Of a stretch of DNA of 32,847 bases, positions 16,315-22,189 are shown one piece after another. This DNA is from a virus, in IMG/VR virus record IMGVR_UViG_3300027747_001500, positions 1 through 32,847 of that record; one strand, given 5' to 3'. Position numbers and translations under genes: made by a program. The notes below the pieces were generated by a model. The model saw nothing but the letters and a program-made list of their open reading frames with translations. It was not told the DNA's origin and did no database searches. The first letter of the stretch is position 1. Every line of letters begins with the position of its first letter.

Positions 16315-17474
16315 TGTTAATGGGCTTTAATCAAACTAACATAGACCGATTACTAGCAAGTATAAATGGTACAGTTTTAGATCCAACAGTAAGCCTATGC
16401 CATCATTGCCATAGACATATACCAGCATGGCGCTACCATAAAGATAATCAGGTGTTTATAGCCAAGTCATGTCCCATACATGGTATTAGCCATCATATGA
16501 TCGAATCTGACTATGAGTTTTATGCTAATCTATATTACACCCAGGATAATCCAGATTTTAATTTTAATGGCGGAGTACTTATCGAAGGTAGTGACCGCTG
16601 TAATTTAGAATGCCCACATTGTTACCATTTACCAGAAAACGATGCCCGCGACCCTTCTATAGAAGAATTGCTCGATCAAATACGAGATATGCCGGTAGGC
16701 GAGGATGGAGTACATAGAATCATCCTCGCCGGTGCTGAAAGTACCTTACGCAAAGACTTTCCAGAATTGATAACAGCTATCCGTGAGTTAGATCCCGAAA
16801 TGGATGTTAGTGTAATGACTAATGGCATACGTTTCAATGACAGCGATTTTATTCATAAATGTGTTGAAGCTGGACTTGCAGGTGTTAACATTGGGCTTAA
16901 TCATCCAAGTTACATCGATCACGAAACTGTAAGACGTAAACAAGTTAGTGCTATTGAAAACATGCACCGTGAAGATATCAAGATAGGTTACATTAGTTAT
17001 ACTATGGTAGACTTCAGTGAGCTTGATTACATACTAACTGAGATTACTAGTAATCCTTGGACTCCTAAAAATTTCCGCATACGTAATGGTGCAGAAATAG
17101 GACGTAATGCCAGCACCGAACAACCGTTTGTTAGCAACTTATACAAACGTGCGGAGCAATGGTGCAAGGATCATAGTAAACAGTTTGAACGAATCATAGA
17201 AGCAGACAATAATATCTATCATGTTATGGTTAAGATTGAAGATAAAATTGTGCGATTAATCAGCTGGTGCGATGAAACCAATATTGATATGGAAGAATTG
17301 CGTAGCGGACCTTGGTGTAACTTTGTACCCGACGGTATTACAAACTTCTTACATCAGATTATACGCAGAGATGTGTTTAAAAATAAAGGACTAGCCTTAC
17401 CGGATAGCCCTCCTAGTCGATATAAATTTAATCGCACACCCGATAAGTCAAAACTTAATTTGCTAAATCTATAA
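16314..17474 (+). CDS. Radical SAM protein of the MJ0619/tetraether-lipid-synthase type
   Basis: The 386-residue protein has the N-terminal zinc-ribbon-like element typical of COG1964 radical SAM proteins: SLCHHCHRHIPAWR (Cys29, Cys32) and KSCPIHG (Cys53, His56). The radical SAM CxxxCxxC follows at Cys96, Cys100, Cys103 (DRCNLECPHCYH). That family includes MJ0619, which methylates a pterin carbon using a methylene donor, and Tes, which couples lipid chains in archaea; both form C-C bonds at unactivated carbons. It is short relative to those (about 500 residues) and the C-terminal auxiliary cluster site is reduced (single Cys in WCKD, WCDE and PWCN). The ATG overlaps the previous stop by one base (TAATG), so the two radical SAM proteins are probably co-translated. 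Confidence 0.88.
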   Translation: MLMGFNQTNIDRLLASINGTVLDPTVSLCHHCHRHIPAWRYHKDNQVFIAKSCPIHGISHHMIESDYEFYANLYYTQDNPDFNFNGGVLIEGSDRCNLECPHCYHLPENDARDPSIEELLDQIRDMPVGEDGVHRIILAGAESTLRKDFPELITAIRELDPEMDVSVMTNGIRFNDSDFIHKCVEAGLAGVNIGLNHPSYIDHETVRRKQVSAIENMHREDIKIGYISYTMVDFSELDYILTEITSNPWTPKNFRIRNGAEIGRNASTEQPFVSNLYKRAEQWCKDHSKQFERIIEADNNIYHVMVKIEDKIVRLISWCDETNIDMEELRSGPWCNFVPDGITNFLHQIIRRDVFKNKGLALPDSPPSRYKFNRTPDKSKLNLLNL

Positions 17475-17811
17475 AGCCATTTGACCTATCAAGGAATTTA
17501 GTTTTAATATTTAAAATATTAAACTTATTCAAAACTTTAACAACATCTGGTACATTAAATTTTTTACAACTATAAACATCTAGTTGTATTAGACCAGTAT
17601 CCCAAGTGTGCATGACAATATGACTAGTAGTTATAGCCATGAGTGCTGTGTATCCTTCGTTATCTAAAACTTCTGATCTATAGACATATGGCCCTCCTAG
17701 TATTTCCATGTCAATAGTTGATACAATATCTAGTAGAATGTTTTTAACATCTAATTCAGACAATTGTGTTTCAGCAGTACCTTGTATTAATAGGTGCAAA
17801 TGATCTAACAC
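17455..17811 (-). CDS. speD: S-adenosylmethionine decarboxylase-like protein (SpeD family)
   Basis: The 118-residue protein matches bacterial class 1b AdoMetDC. The segment TTSHIVMHTWDTGLIQLDVYSC aligns with its active site: Ser63 (becomes the pyruvoyl group after self-cleavage), His68 and Cys82. Residue 62 is Thr instead of the usual Glu before the cleavage Ser. AdoMetDC supplies decarboxylated SAM for spermidine; some phage homologues are known to act on ornithine or arginine instead, so specificity is open. The start is GTG 17811 with AAGGAAG six bases upstream, and it abuts the methyltransferase stop (TAA-GTG). It ends in a 20-base convergent overlap with the radical SAM gene at 16314. 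A partner spermidine synthase is not visible. Confidence 0.85.
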   Translation of the reverse strand: MLDHLHLLIQGTAETQLSELDVKNILLDIVSTIDMEILGGPYVYRSEVLDNEGYTALMAITTSHIVMHTWDTGLIQLDVYSCKKFNVPDVVKVLNKFNILNIKTKFLDRSNGFIDLAN

Positions 17812-18405
17812 TTAAGGCTTCCTTCCTATGATCATGTAACGTGTGTACAGGGGTAATTTCATTTCGCCGCCCCAAAGAAAATGTAATCCACAAGTTTCCT
17901 TAAATTCATCAAATGATTTATGCCACCGCACATGCTCGGGGATATTATAATCATTACTTTGGATAATAATCAAACTACCGTTAGGCATTCTATCCAACCA
18001 TTTATCGTATTGTGCTTGTGTTAAGTGTTCACAGCTAGTATTAATAATAATATCTGCAACAGAAATTACATCGCACATATCTGCCGTATACGCTTTGAAC
18101 CGACCTTCAATTTCTTCACCCTTGTTCATTAGCGTAGCAATAGGTTCGCAGGTTGGATCAATGTCAATACTGCGAATAGTAGTAATGGGAATGTTGCTCT
18201 GAAATAACATGCTGGCAAGTGTACCAACCCAGCCGCCGAAGATGTCTATGCTAGATGCAAAATGCACATGCTCATCTAGACAATCAATCAACCATTCTTT
18301 GCTTTTTAATTGCCCCGACCAAAAGGCATCCATAGTACGCATAGGGTCCGGGCTTTGACGGATGGCCTGCATCCAATGGTGTAAATGGTTTGTATCTATC
18401 TGCAT
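17812..18405 (-). CDS. Class I SAM-dependent methyltransferase-like protein
   Basis: The 197-residue protein looks like a Rossmann-fold methyltransferase. SIDIFGGWVGTLASMLF (about 52-68) is motif I, with the SAM-binding Gly loop; IRSIDIDPTCEPIA (about 77-90) is motif II with the acidic residue; and DIIINTSCEHL is motif IV. The C-terminal half GLHFLWGGEMKLPLYTRYMIIGRK is a typical final strand pair. The substrate is unknown. It lies between the third radical SAM gene (10-base overlap) and the SpeD-like gene (adjacent codons), so the three are one minus-strand operon. All three use SAM, although for different chemistry. Confidence 0.8.
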   Translation of the reverse strand: MQIDTNHLHHWMQAIRQSPDPMRTMDAFWSGQLKSKEWLIDCLDEHVHFASSIDIFGGWVGTLASMLFQSNIPITTIRSIDIDPTCEPIATLMNKGEEIEGRFKAYTADMCDVISVADIIINTSCEHLTQAQYDKWLDRMPNGSLIIIQSNDYNIPEHVRWHKSFDEFKETCGLHFLWGGEMKLPLYTRYMIIGRKP

Positions 18406-19352
18406 TTTGGTATCTTGCTGTCCGCACTACTAACACATCTAGTAGTCACGCATTTTTGTGGCACAGAAAACAAAGTAAATTTTTCTATCGTGCCCAGTGC
18501 GGCTTCGTGGCAACTGTAAGCACGTTTGACTTCCGTACCTTTTATTATAACACTCTGATAACCTGCATTACAAGTCCAATTGGCAAATTGATTAAACCCC
18601 AGTGCATTAAACCGTTCTGCTTGATCTATAAAATAATTTTTATCACCATCCATTAAACGGATTTGATAACCTTCCTGCTGTTCAAAATCGTTTTGCATTA
18701 TATCAACCATCTCAGCTGTGTAGCCTTCCACTATGGCGGTGGCACTGTCATTGCTTTGTGGTTTAAGTGTTACATTAATTCCACGAGCTCGAAATCGTTC
18801 ACAGCGTTCTAGTGTTTCAAAGAACAGTTCTGGCACCATAACTTGATTAACAGTTACATGAACCCGCTCGTTCATTAACTGTAAACACTTGTCACCGAAC
18901 TCGTGCTCCTTGGCGAACTCTGCATGAAAGCTGGCTGTAATACTGCGGCGCTGTAGACAATCAGTGATGCTACACCAGTTTTTCCACCAGCTGGGTCCCG
19001 GACTCAAATTGGTAGTCATATGTATACTTTGGTAGGGACTTTCTAATTCATCTATATGTTTGATCAATTCGGGCAACTGTTTGTACGCAGTAGGTTCACC
19101 TCCTGAGAAGCTCCAGTGAAATTGGGTGAATCCGTTCAAACGAGCTTGACGTTTTATCTCGTCGACTGTAGTCTTATAGACTTCTAAACTTTGGTAATCC
19201 AAATTGTCGCTTCGGGCATAGGGCCAACAATAGCTACATTTGTAATTACAAAATCTACCTAGGATCCAACTTATGTTAAATAATGGGCGATCCAACATTG
19301 TTTGTTGCCCAAAATGCGTTATGTCTTTGAAAGGAATGATTGCGAAGTTCAT
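18396..19352 (-). CDS. Radical SAM protein with Cys-rich C-terminus (SPASM/twitch-like)
   Basis: The 318-residue protein has the radical SAM motif at Cys35, Cys39, Cys42 (GRFCNYKCSYCWPYA), a GGEPT element (FSGGEPTAYK, about residues 83-92) characteristic of the SAM-binding part, and a Cys-rich tail (WTCNAG, YSCHEA, QKCVTTRC, PKC). Such tails bind auxiliary iron-sulfur clusters in SPASM or twitch enzymes, many of which modify peptides. This makes a ribosomal or virion protein substrate possible, though no precursor peptide was identified. It begins the minus-strand operon followed by the methyltransferase and SpeD-like gene. Its start codon sits on the -35 box of the opposite-strand promoter. 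Confidence 0.88.
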   Translation of the reverse strand: MNFAIIPFKDITHFGQQTMLDRPLFNISWILGRFCNYKCSYCWPYARSDNLDYQSLEVYKTTVDEIKRQARLNGFTQFHWSFSGGEPTAYKQLPELIKHIDELESPYQSIHMTTNLSPGPSWWKNWCSITDCLQRRSITASFHAEFAKEHEFGDKCLQLMNERVHVTVNQVMVPELFFETLERCERFRARGINVTLKPQSNDSATAIVEGYTAEMVDIMQNDFEQQEGYQIRLMDGDKNYFIDQAERFNALGFNQFANWTCNAGYQSVIIKGTEVKRAYSCHEAALGTIEKFTLFSVPQKCVTTRCVSSADSKIPKCR

Positions 19353-19380
19353 TGACAGTATTTACAAATGATAGTATAAT
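19352..19380 (+). promoter_or_regulatory. Consensus sigma70-type promoter for the tRNA-like gene
   Basis: TTGACA at 19352-19357 and TATAAT at 19375-19380 are separated by exactly 17 bases, a perfect host housekeeping promoter. The expected start, about seven bases after the -10 box, is near 19387, the first base of the tRNA-like gene, so the RNA may need no 5' trimming. It overlaps the start codon of the minus-strand radical SAM gene and probably also feeds the genes from 19515 onward. Confidence 0.8.
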
Positions 19381-19386
19381 ATACAT

Positions 19387-19482
19387 GTAGACGTGAGTGG
19401 AACTTGGTATACCTCCAGCTTGCTGGGACTGGGCCTGGCCCTTAGGGTGGCTTTGTAGGTTCGAATCCTACCGTCTACACCA
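19387..19482 (+). tRNA. tRNA-like gene, long variable region, anticodon not resolved
   Basis: A perfect 7-bp acceptor stem (GTAGACG 19387-19393 with CGTCTAC 19472-19478), a perfect 5-bp T stem with TTCGAAT loop (19455-19471), a discriminator A and encoded CCA (19480-19482) identify a tRNA. The total of 96 bases means a class II type (Leu, Ser or Tyr-like) or an insertion. The D region has TTGGTAT, compatible with a D loop. I could not fold a standard 5-bp/7-base anticodon arm: the middle (19412-19454) instead contains overlapping alternatives such as CCAGC/GCTGG, GGGC/GCCC and CCC-TTA-GGG. Identity is therefore left open; it may be an unusual or non-decoding tRNA. Confidence 0.7.
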
Positions 19483-19514
19483 TTTTACAACTTAGGCAAA
19501 GAAAGAGGCAAGTG

Positions 19515-19847
19515 ATGAAGAAAGTACTTTTTATGTTGTTGTTAGCGGCATCTAGTGCTCAGGCAGAATATCGTGATGAGCCATTCAAAGAGTTCGATGC
19601 CACACGCAACCAAGTTAACCAGGCAACGATCATTTGGCGTCAAGAAGCCAATGTGACAGCGGCATGTGATTTTGAAAGCAAGCGCCGTGGTAACAGCGGA
19701 TTTGGTTTCAACGTTTTGGGTTGTGAATTTCATTATGATGTGAACAAGACAAGAGTCTGTACTATAATTACACCACTAAACACCACTTTGACCAATCTAG
19801 GACACGAAGTGCGACACTGCTTCCAGGGAAGCTGGCACGGCTTTTAA
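19515..19847 (+). CDS. Small exported HExxH protein
   Basis: The 110-residue protein has a clear signal peptide (MKKVLFMLLLAASSAQA, likely cut after residue 17), so it would go to the periplasm. Near the C-terminus LGHEVRHCFQGSWH has His97-Glu98-x-x-His101, a zinc metallopeptidase-type motif, with a further His108. It has four Cys that may form disulfides. Function is unknown; a small envelope peptidase or zinc-binding protein is possible. ATG 19515 has AGAGG six bases upstream; GTG 19512 is a possible alternative start. First protein gene after the tRNA-like gene and its promoter. Confidence 0.75.
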   Translation: MKKVLFMLLLAASSAQAEYRDEPFKEFDATRNQVNQATIIWRQEANVTAACDFESKRRGNSGFGFNVLGCEFHYDVNKTRVCTIITPLNTTLTNLGHEVRHCFQGSWHGF

Positions 19848-19848
19848 T

Positions 19849-20406
19849 ATGAATAAACCAGTAGCAAGTAGCCCTGATCGACATACCTTTCAAAAGGAAC
19901 GTAGCATCAAACGGGCAGAAGAAGCGGGCGAAGAGCCTAATCAAGCATACATCGAAATGTGGGAACAGGTTAAAATTGATGATGCCAACAAGATCCACGA
20001 TCCAGTTTGGCAACGAAACAATATGGAATACGATTTGCGCTCTAGTAAAGAACTATGCGATAAAGTCAAAGCCAGTGACAACTATGCTCAAAACTTATAC
20101 GCCGCAATGTGCAACATGACTTGGCAAAGCAGAGAGTTTTGGCAAGAGCTAAAAGGTGAAACTTGGAGTTGCAGTTGGCGTCACAGTGGTGGTATAATTG
20201 CTGATATGCGTGAACAAGGTGACTACATTGATTGGTACTGTAGCGGCATTGGTAATGCAGAATTGGGCAACGGATTAGACGGTACTGTGCCAGACACCAC
20301 TGATGGTCGAGACTATGTACCAGAAGGTGTAGTGACTGAAGAAATTGAACTGGATCTAAATCGATTGGGTTGGCGTCCAGTTCCTTGGAGTGATGATGAA
20401 GATTGA
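19849..20406 (+). CDS. Conserved-type phage hypothetical protein
   Basis: This 185-residue protein starts one base after the previous stop. It is rich in Trp and acidic residues. The core ETWSCSWRHSGGIIADM (about 104-120) and DYIDWYCSGIG (125-135) contain two Cys that could pair or bind metal. A helical, charged N-terminal part (10-65) precedes the core, and an acidic tail ends in WSDDED. It gives the impression of a conserved T4-like phage family of unknown function, but I cannot name it. No signal peptide or membrane segment is seen. Confidence 0.7.
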   Translation: MNKPVASSPDRHTFQKERSIKRAEEAGEEPNQAYIEMWEQVKIDDANKIHDPVWQRNNMEYDLRSSKELCDKVKASDNYAQNLYAAMCNMTWQSREFWQELKGETWSCSWRHSGGIIADMREQGDYIDWYCSGIGNAELGNGLDGTVPDTTDGRDYVPEGVVTEEIELDLNRLGWRPVPWSDDED

Positions 20407-20420
20407 GATTAAATAGAATT

Positions 20421-20591
20421 ATGACACATTGGACTATAACAGTTGAAGAAGCAGATGACGGTAGCGGAGATCTAGTTCTCCCACTGCCGCAGGAGATGTT
20501 GGATTTGCAAGGATGGAAAGAAGGAGACACATTGGAATGGAACGATCTAGGTGACGGCTCGTGGACCATTTCAAAGGCAACAAATGGCTAA
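20421..20591 (+). CDS. Small AbrB-like conserved phage protein
   Basis: The 56-residue product (MTHWTITVEE...) has the form of a small swapped-hairpin (AbrB/SpoVT-like) fold: a Trp-containing strand, GDLVLPLPQEML, GWKEGDTLEW and GDGSWTISK. Similar short proteins occur widely in T4-like phages. AbrB-type domains bind DNA, often as antitoxins or regulators, but this assignment is by pattern only. ATG 20421 is preferred over TTG 20403 because the conserved part begins there. The gene overlaps the start of the IF-1 gene by 8 bases, so its translation may be coupled to it. Confidence 0.65.
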   Translation: MTHWTITVEEADDGSGDLVLPLPQEMLDLQGWKEGDTLEWNDLGDGSWTISKATNG

Positions 20592-20802
20592 AGACGATAT
20601 TATAGAATTGACAGGTTCAGTAGAAGAAGTATTGCCAGGCAACATGTTTAGAGTTAAAGTTGAGAACATGCCCAACCCGTTGCTGTGTTACATGGGTGGC
20701 AAATTGAAGCAAAACAAAATTAGGATCATTCTGGGTGACAACGTTCGTTTAGAAGTTAGTCCATATGATCTTACCAAGGGCAGAGTAACGTATAGGTTGT
20801 AA
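20584..20802 (+). CDS. infA: Translation initiation factor IF-1
   Basis: The 72-residue product aligns along its length with bacterial IF-1: MAKDDIIELTGSVEEVLPG, MFRVKVEN, GGKLKQNKIRIILGDNV and SPYDLTKGRVTYRL match the OB-fold strands and the characteristic SPYDL-x-KGR ending of the host factor. IF-1 occupies the ribosomal A site during initiation and aids IF-2 and IF-3. A phage copy could adjust initiation on phage mRNAs. ATG 20584 gives the standard length; the in-frame extension to 20551 lies inside the AbrB-like gene. Phage-borne initiation factors have been reported in very large phages but remain uncommon. Confidence 0.93.
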   Translation: MAKDDIIELTGSVEEVLPGNMFRVKVENMPNPLLCYMGGKLKQNKIRIILGDNVRLEVSPYDLTKGRVTYRL

Positions 20803-20804
20803 AT

Positions 20805-21467
20805 ATGAACATCATTCTCGAACGTGTGTATAATGTATGTAAAAAAGTTCGAGAAGATAGTCCCGAACAGACCAATTTTAGAAACCTTATAGGTCGCACC
20901 CGCAACACATTCAAATTGCACAATTTTGATATTGCAATCAAAAGTAAAAAAGATAAAACTCTAGATCCAGACAAATGGTATGTTGTGGCTTACTATGACA
21001 GTGAGAACGACTTCAATATGGACACTGCTATTGAAGTTGTGGTACAACACAATCTGCAAGGTACTGAACTATTTGGCCCACATCAAGTAACCAGTTTCCT
21101 CACTGAAATATTTGATGCCACAGTGCATGAGTTCCGACATCAGTATCAAAGTATGCGCAGAGATCATAATCAGTACGGTGAGCATTTTGATACACCATAT
21201 GAACTGTACCTTGCCGACGATGATGAGTTAGATGCGTATGCGTTTAGCATAGCCATTGAACTGCTACGTACTATGGATGCTGAACGTGCCAAACGGCGTT
21301 TATCCAAAATCAGTGTGTTAAGTAAAATGCGTACAGGCGCCCAATATTCTAGCCCGCAGTTGAGAGCCTACATCGGACATTTTGGGCTCAGCACTCTAAC
21401 TAAAAAGTTAGCCAAAAAGGTCTATTTGCACCTACAAACTATTGACAAGCGATTTGTTTTCATGTAA
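20805..21467 (+). CDS. HExxH metallopeptidase-like phage protein
   Basis: The 220-residue protein has ATVHEFRHQYQ, giving zinc motif His108-Glu109-x-x-His112, and an acidic downstream segment DDDELDAYAFSIAIELL (138-154) that could supply a third ligand. The same layout, HExxH followed by D-E-x-x-A-x-A-F, occurs in the 241-residue protein at 29983, so the two look like paralogues. Target and role are unknown; predicted peptidases in T4-like phages can serve virion maturation or host takeover. The end overlaps a promoter (21442-21470), whose -10 box contains the stop codon. Confidence 0.75.
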   Translation: MNIILERVYNVCKKVREDSPEQTNFRNLIGRTRNTFKLHNFDIAIKSKKDKTLDPDKWYVVAYYDSENDFNMDTAIEVVVQHNLQGTELFGPHQVTSFLTEIFDATVHEFRHQYQSMRRDHNQYGEHFDTPYELYLADDDELDAYAFSIAIELLRTMDAERAKRRLSKISVLSKMRTGAQYSSPQLRAYIGHFGLSTLTKKLAKKVYLHLQTIDKRFVFM

Positions 21468-21470
21468 AAT
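21442..21470 (+). promoter_or_regulatory. Near-consensus sigma70-type promoter
   Basis: TTGACA at 21442-21447 and TAAAAT at 21465-21470 are 17 bases apart. The stop codon TAA of the preceding gene (21465-21467) is part of the -10 box. Transcription should begin near 21477, giving a leader of about 20 bases with GAAAGG before ATG 21497. It probably drives 21497 through the following tightly packed genes. Confidence 0.7.
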
Positions 21471-21496
21471 AACTGTACAATGAAAGGGCGACCACT

Positions 21497-21748
21497 ATGA
21501 GTAAAGCGAAACATATTCCCAAACTATTTATTGACGGTGAAACTGCTGATCGTATTACAAGTTTAACGTTGAGAGACTACCGTGCGTATCTCAAGAAAGA
21601 ATTAAAGCAGTGGAAGAAGAATCCCAAAAGTGATTCAAACCCAGACGGTTATTGGTTACATCCACACGATGTGGGACTCAATGTGCAAACCATTGCCGCA
21701 TTGGATTTGATTATCAGTCATTATGCAGAAGTACCGGAGATCAACTGA
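21497..21748 (+). CDS. Small conserved-type phage protein
   Basis: The 83-residue protein begins MSKAKHIPKLFIDGETAD, is Lys-rich in its first half and has LHPHDVGLNVQTIAALDLII near the end. No domain is recognised. It is soluble and basic. GAAAGG lies before ATG 21497, and it is the first gene behind the promoter at 21442. Its stop overlaps the next ATG (TGATG). It appears to be a short early-type phage gene. Confidence 0.65.
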   Translation: MSKAKHIPKLFIDGETADRITSLTLRDYRAYLKKELKQWKKNPKSDSNPDGYWLHPHDVGLNVQTIAALDLIISHYAEVPEIN

Positions 21749-21969
21749 TGTACAAAACAATTTACACCGAAGTAGAAGTTGATGTTGACTTGAGTGAGTT
21801 TGATACAGATGATTTGATTGAAGAATTAGAGTCACGTGGGTCTGGTGTTATGGACTATGGTGACGGCAAGGAAGTGCTACAGTCCATATACGAAAAACGC
21901 AGGTTAGGGCAGGACTATCAACTAGAATTAGAAACATTGATCTATTTGGGATTAGGACGTATCATATGA
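21748..21969 (+). CDS. Small acidic hypothetical protein
   Basis: The product has 73 residues and is strongly acidic: MYKTIYTEVEVDVDLSEFD, DDLIEELESRG and a Leu-rich end. ATG 21748 shares its A with the previous stop. In-frame codons back to 21652 lie inside the preceding gene and are rejected. Small acidic phage proteins sometimes mimic DNA or bind host enzymes, but nothing specific supports that here. It overlaps the next ATG by 4 bases. Confidence 0.6.
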   Translation: MYKTIYTEVEVDVDLSEFDTDDLIEELESRGSGVMDYGDGKEVLQSIYEKRRLGQDYQLELETLIYLGLGRII

Positions 21970-22181
21970 ATCAATGGATCCTGATCATTGCAATGTACAG
22001 CCCCGGCGGAGACTTTATAGACAAAAACACTATTGAGTTTAGATCTAAAAAAGATTGTGAAGCAGTAAAAGTACAGTTGGTGCAATTGGATAGTCCAATG
22101 CGTGTAAAGCATAAAGGGCTGTGTGTGACACGAGATCATTGGGAAGGCAAAAAGAAAATGCCCGGTGTTGATTACGATTAA
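21966..22181 (+). CDS. Small hypothetical protein
   Basis: This 71-residue protein has a hydrophobic beginning (MNQWILIIAMYSPGG) that is too short and mixed to be a confident signal peptide. Charged segments with two Cys follow (RSKKDCEAVKV and KGLCVTRDHW). It is not recognised beyond a general look of short T4-like phage proteins. The ATGA overlap with the preceding gene and the eight-base gap before the next place it in the same operon. Confidence 0.6.
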   Translation: MNQWILIIAMYSPGGDFIDKNTIEFRSKKDCEAVKVQLVQLDSPMRVKHKGLCVTRDHWEGKKKMPGVDYD

Positions 22182-22189
22182 GGAACGAT

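Noticed and set aside
1-19352. DNA-base hypermodification as the purpose of the island
   Set aside because: No thymidylate-synthase-like hydroxymethylase, base kinase or glycosyl/amino transferase for DNA bases is visible; it remains only a possibility outside this window.
19412-19454. Assigning an anticodon (GCT, TAG or GGG) to the tRNA-like gene
   Set aside because: Each choice needs mismatched or mostly G-T stems, or puts a class I anticodon on a class II length; none is convincing.
19352-19482. tRNA-like gene as a prophage attachment site
   Set aside because: No integrase, excisionase or repeated tRNA end was seen, and the gene set looks lytic.
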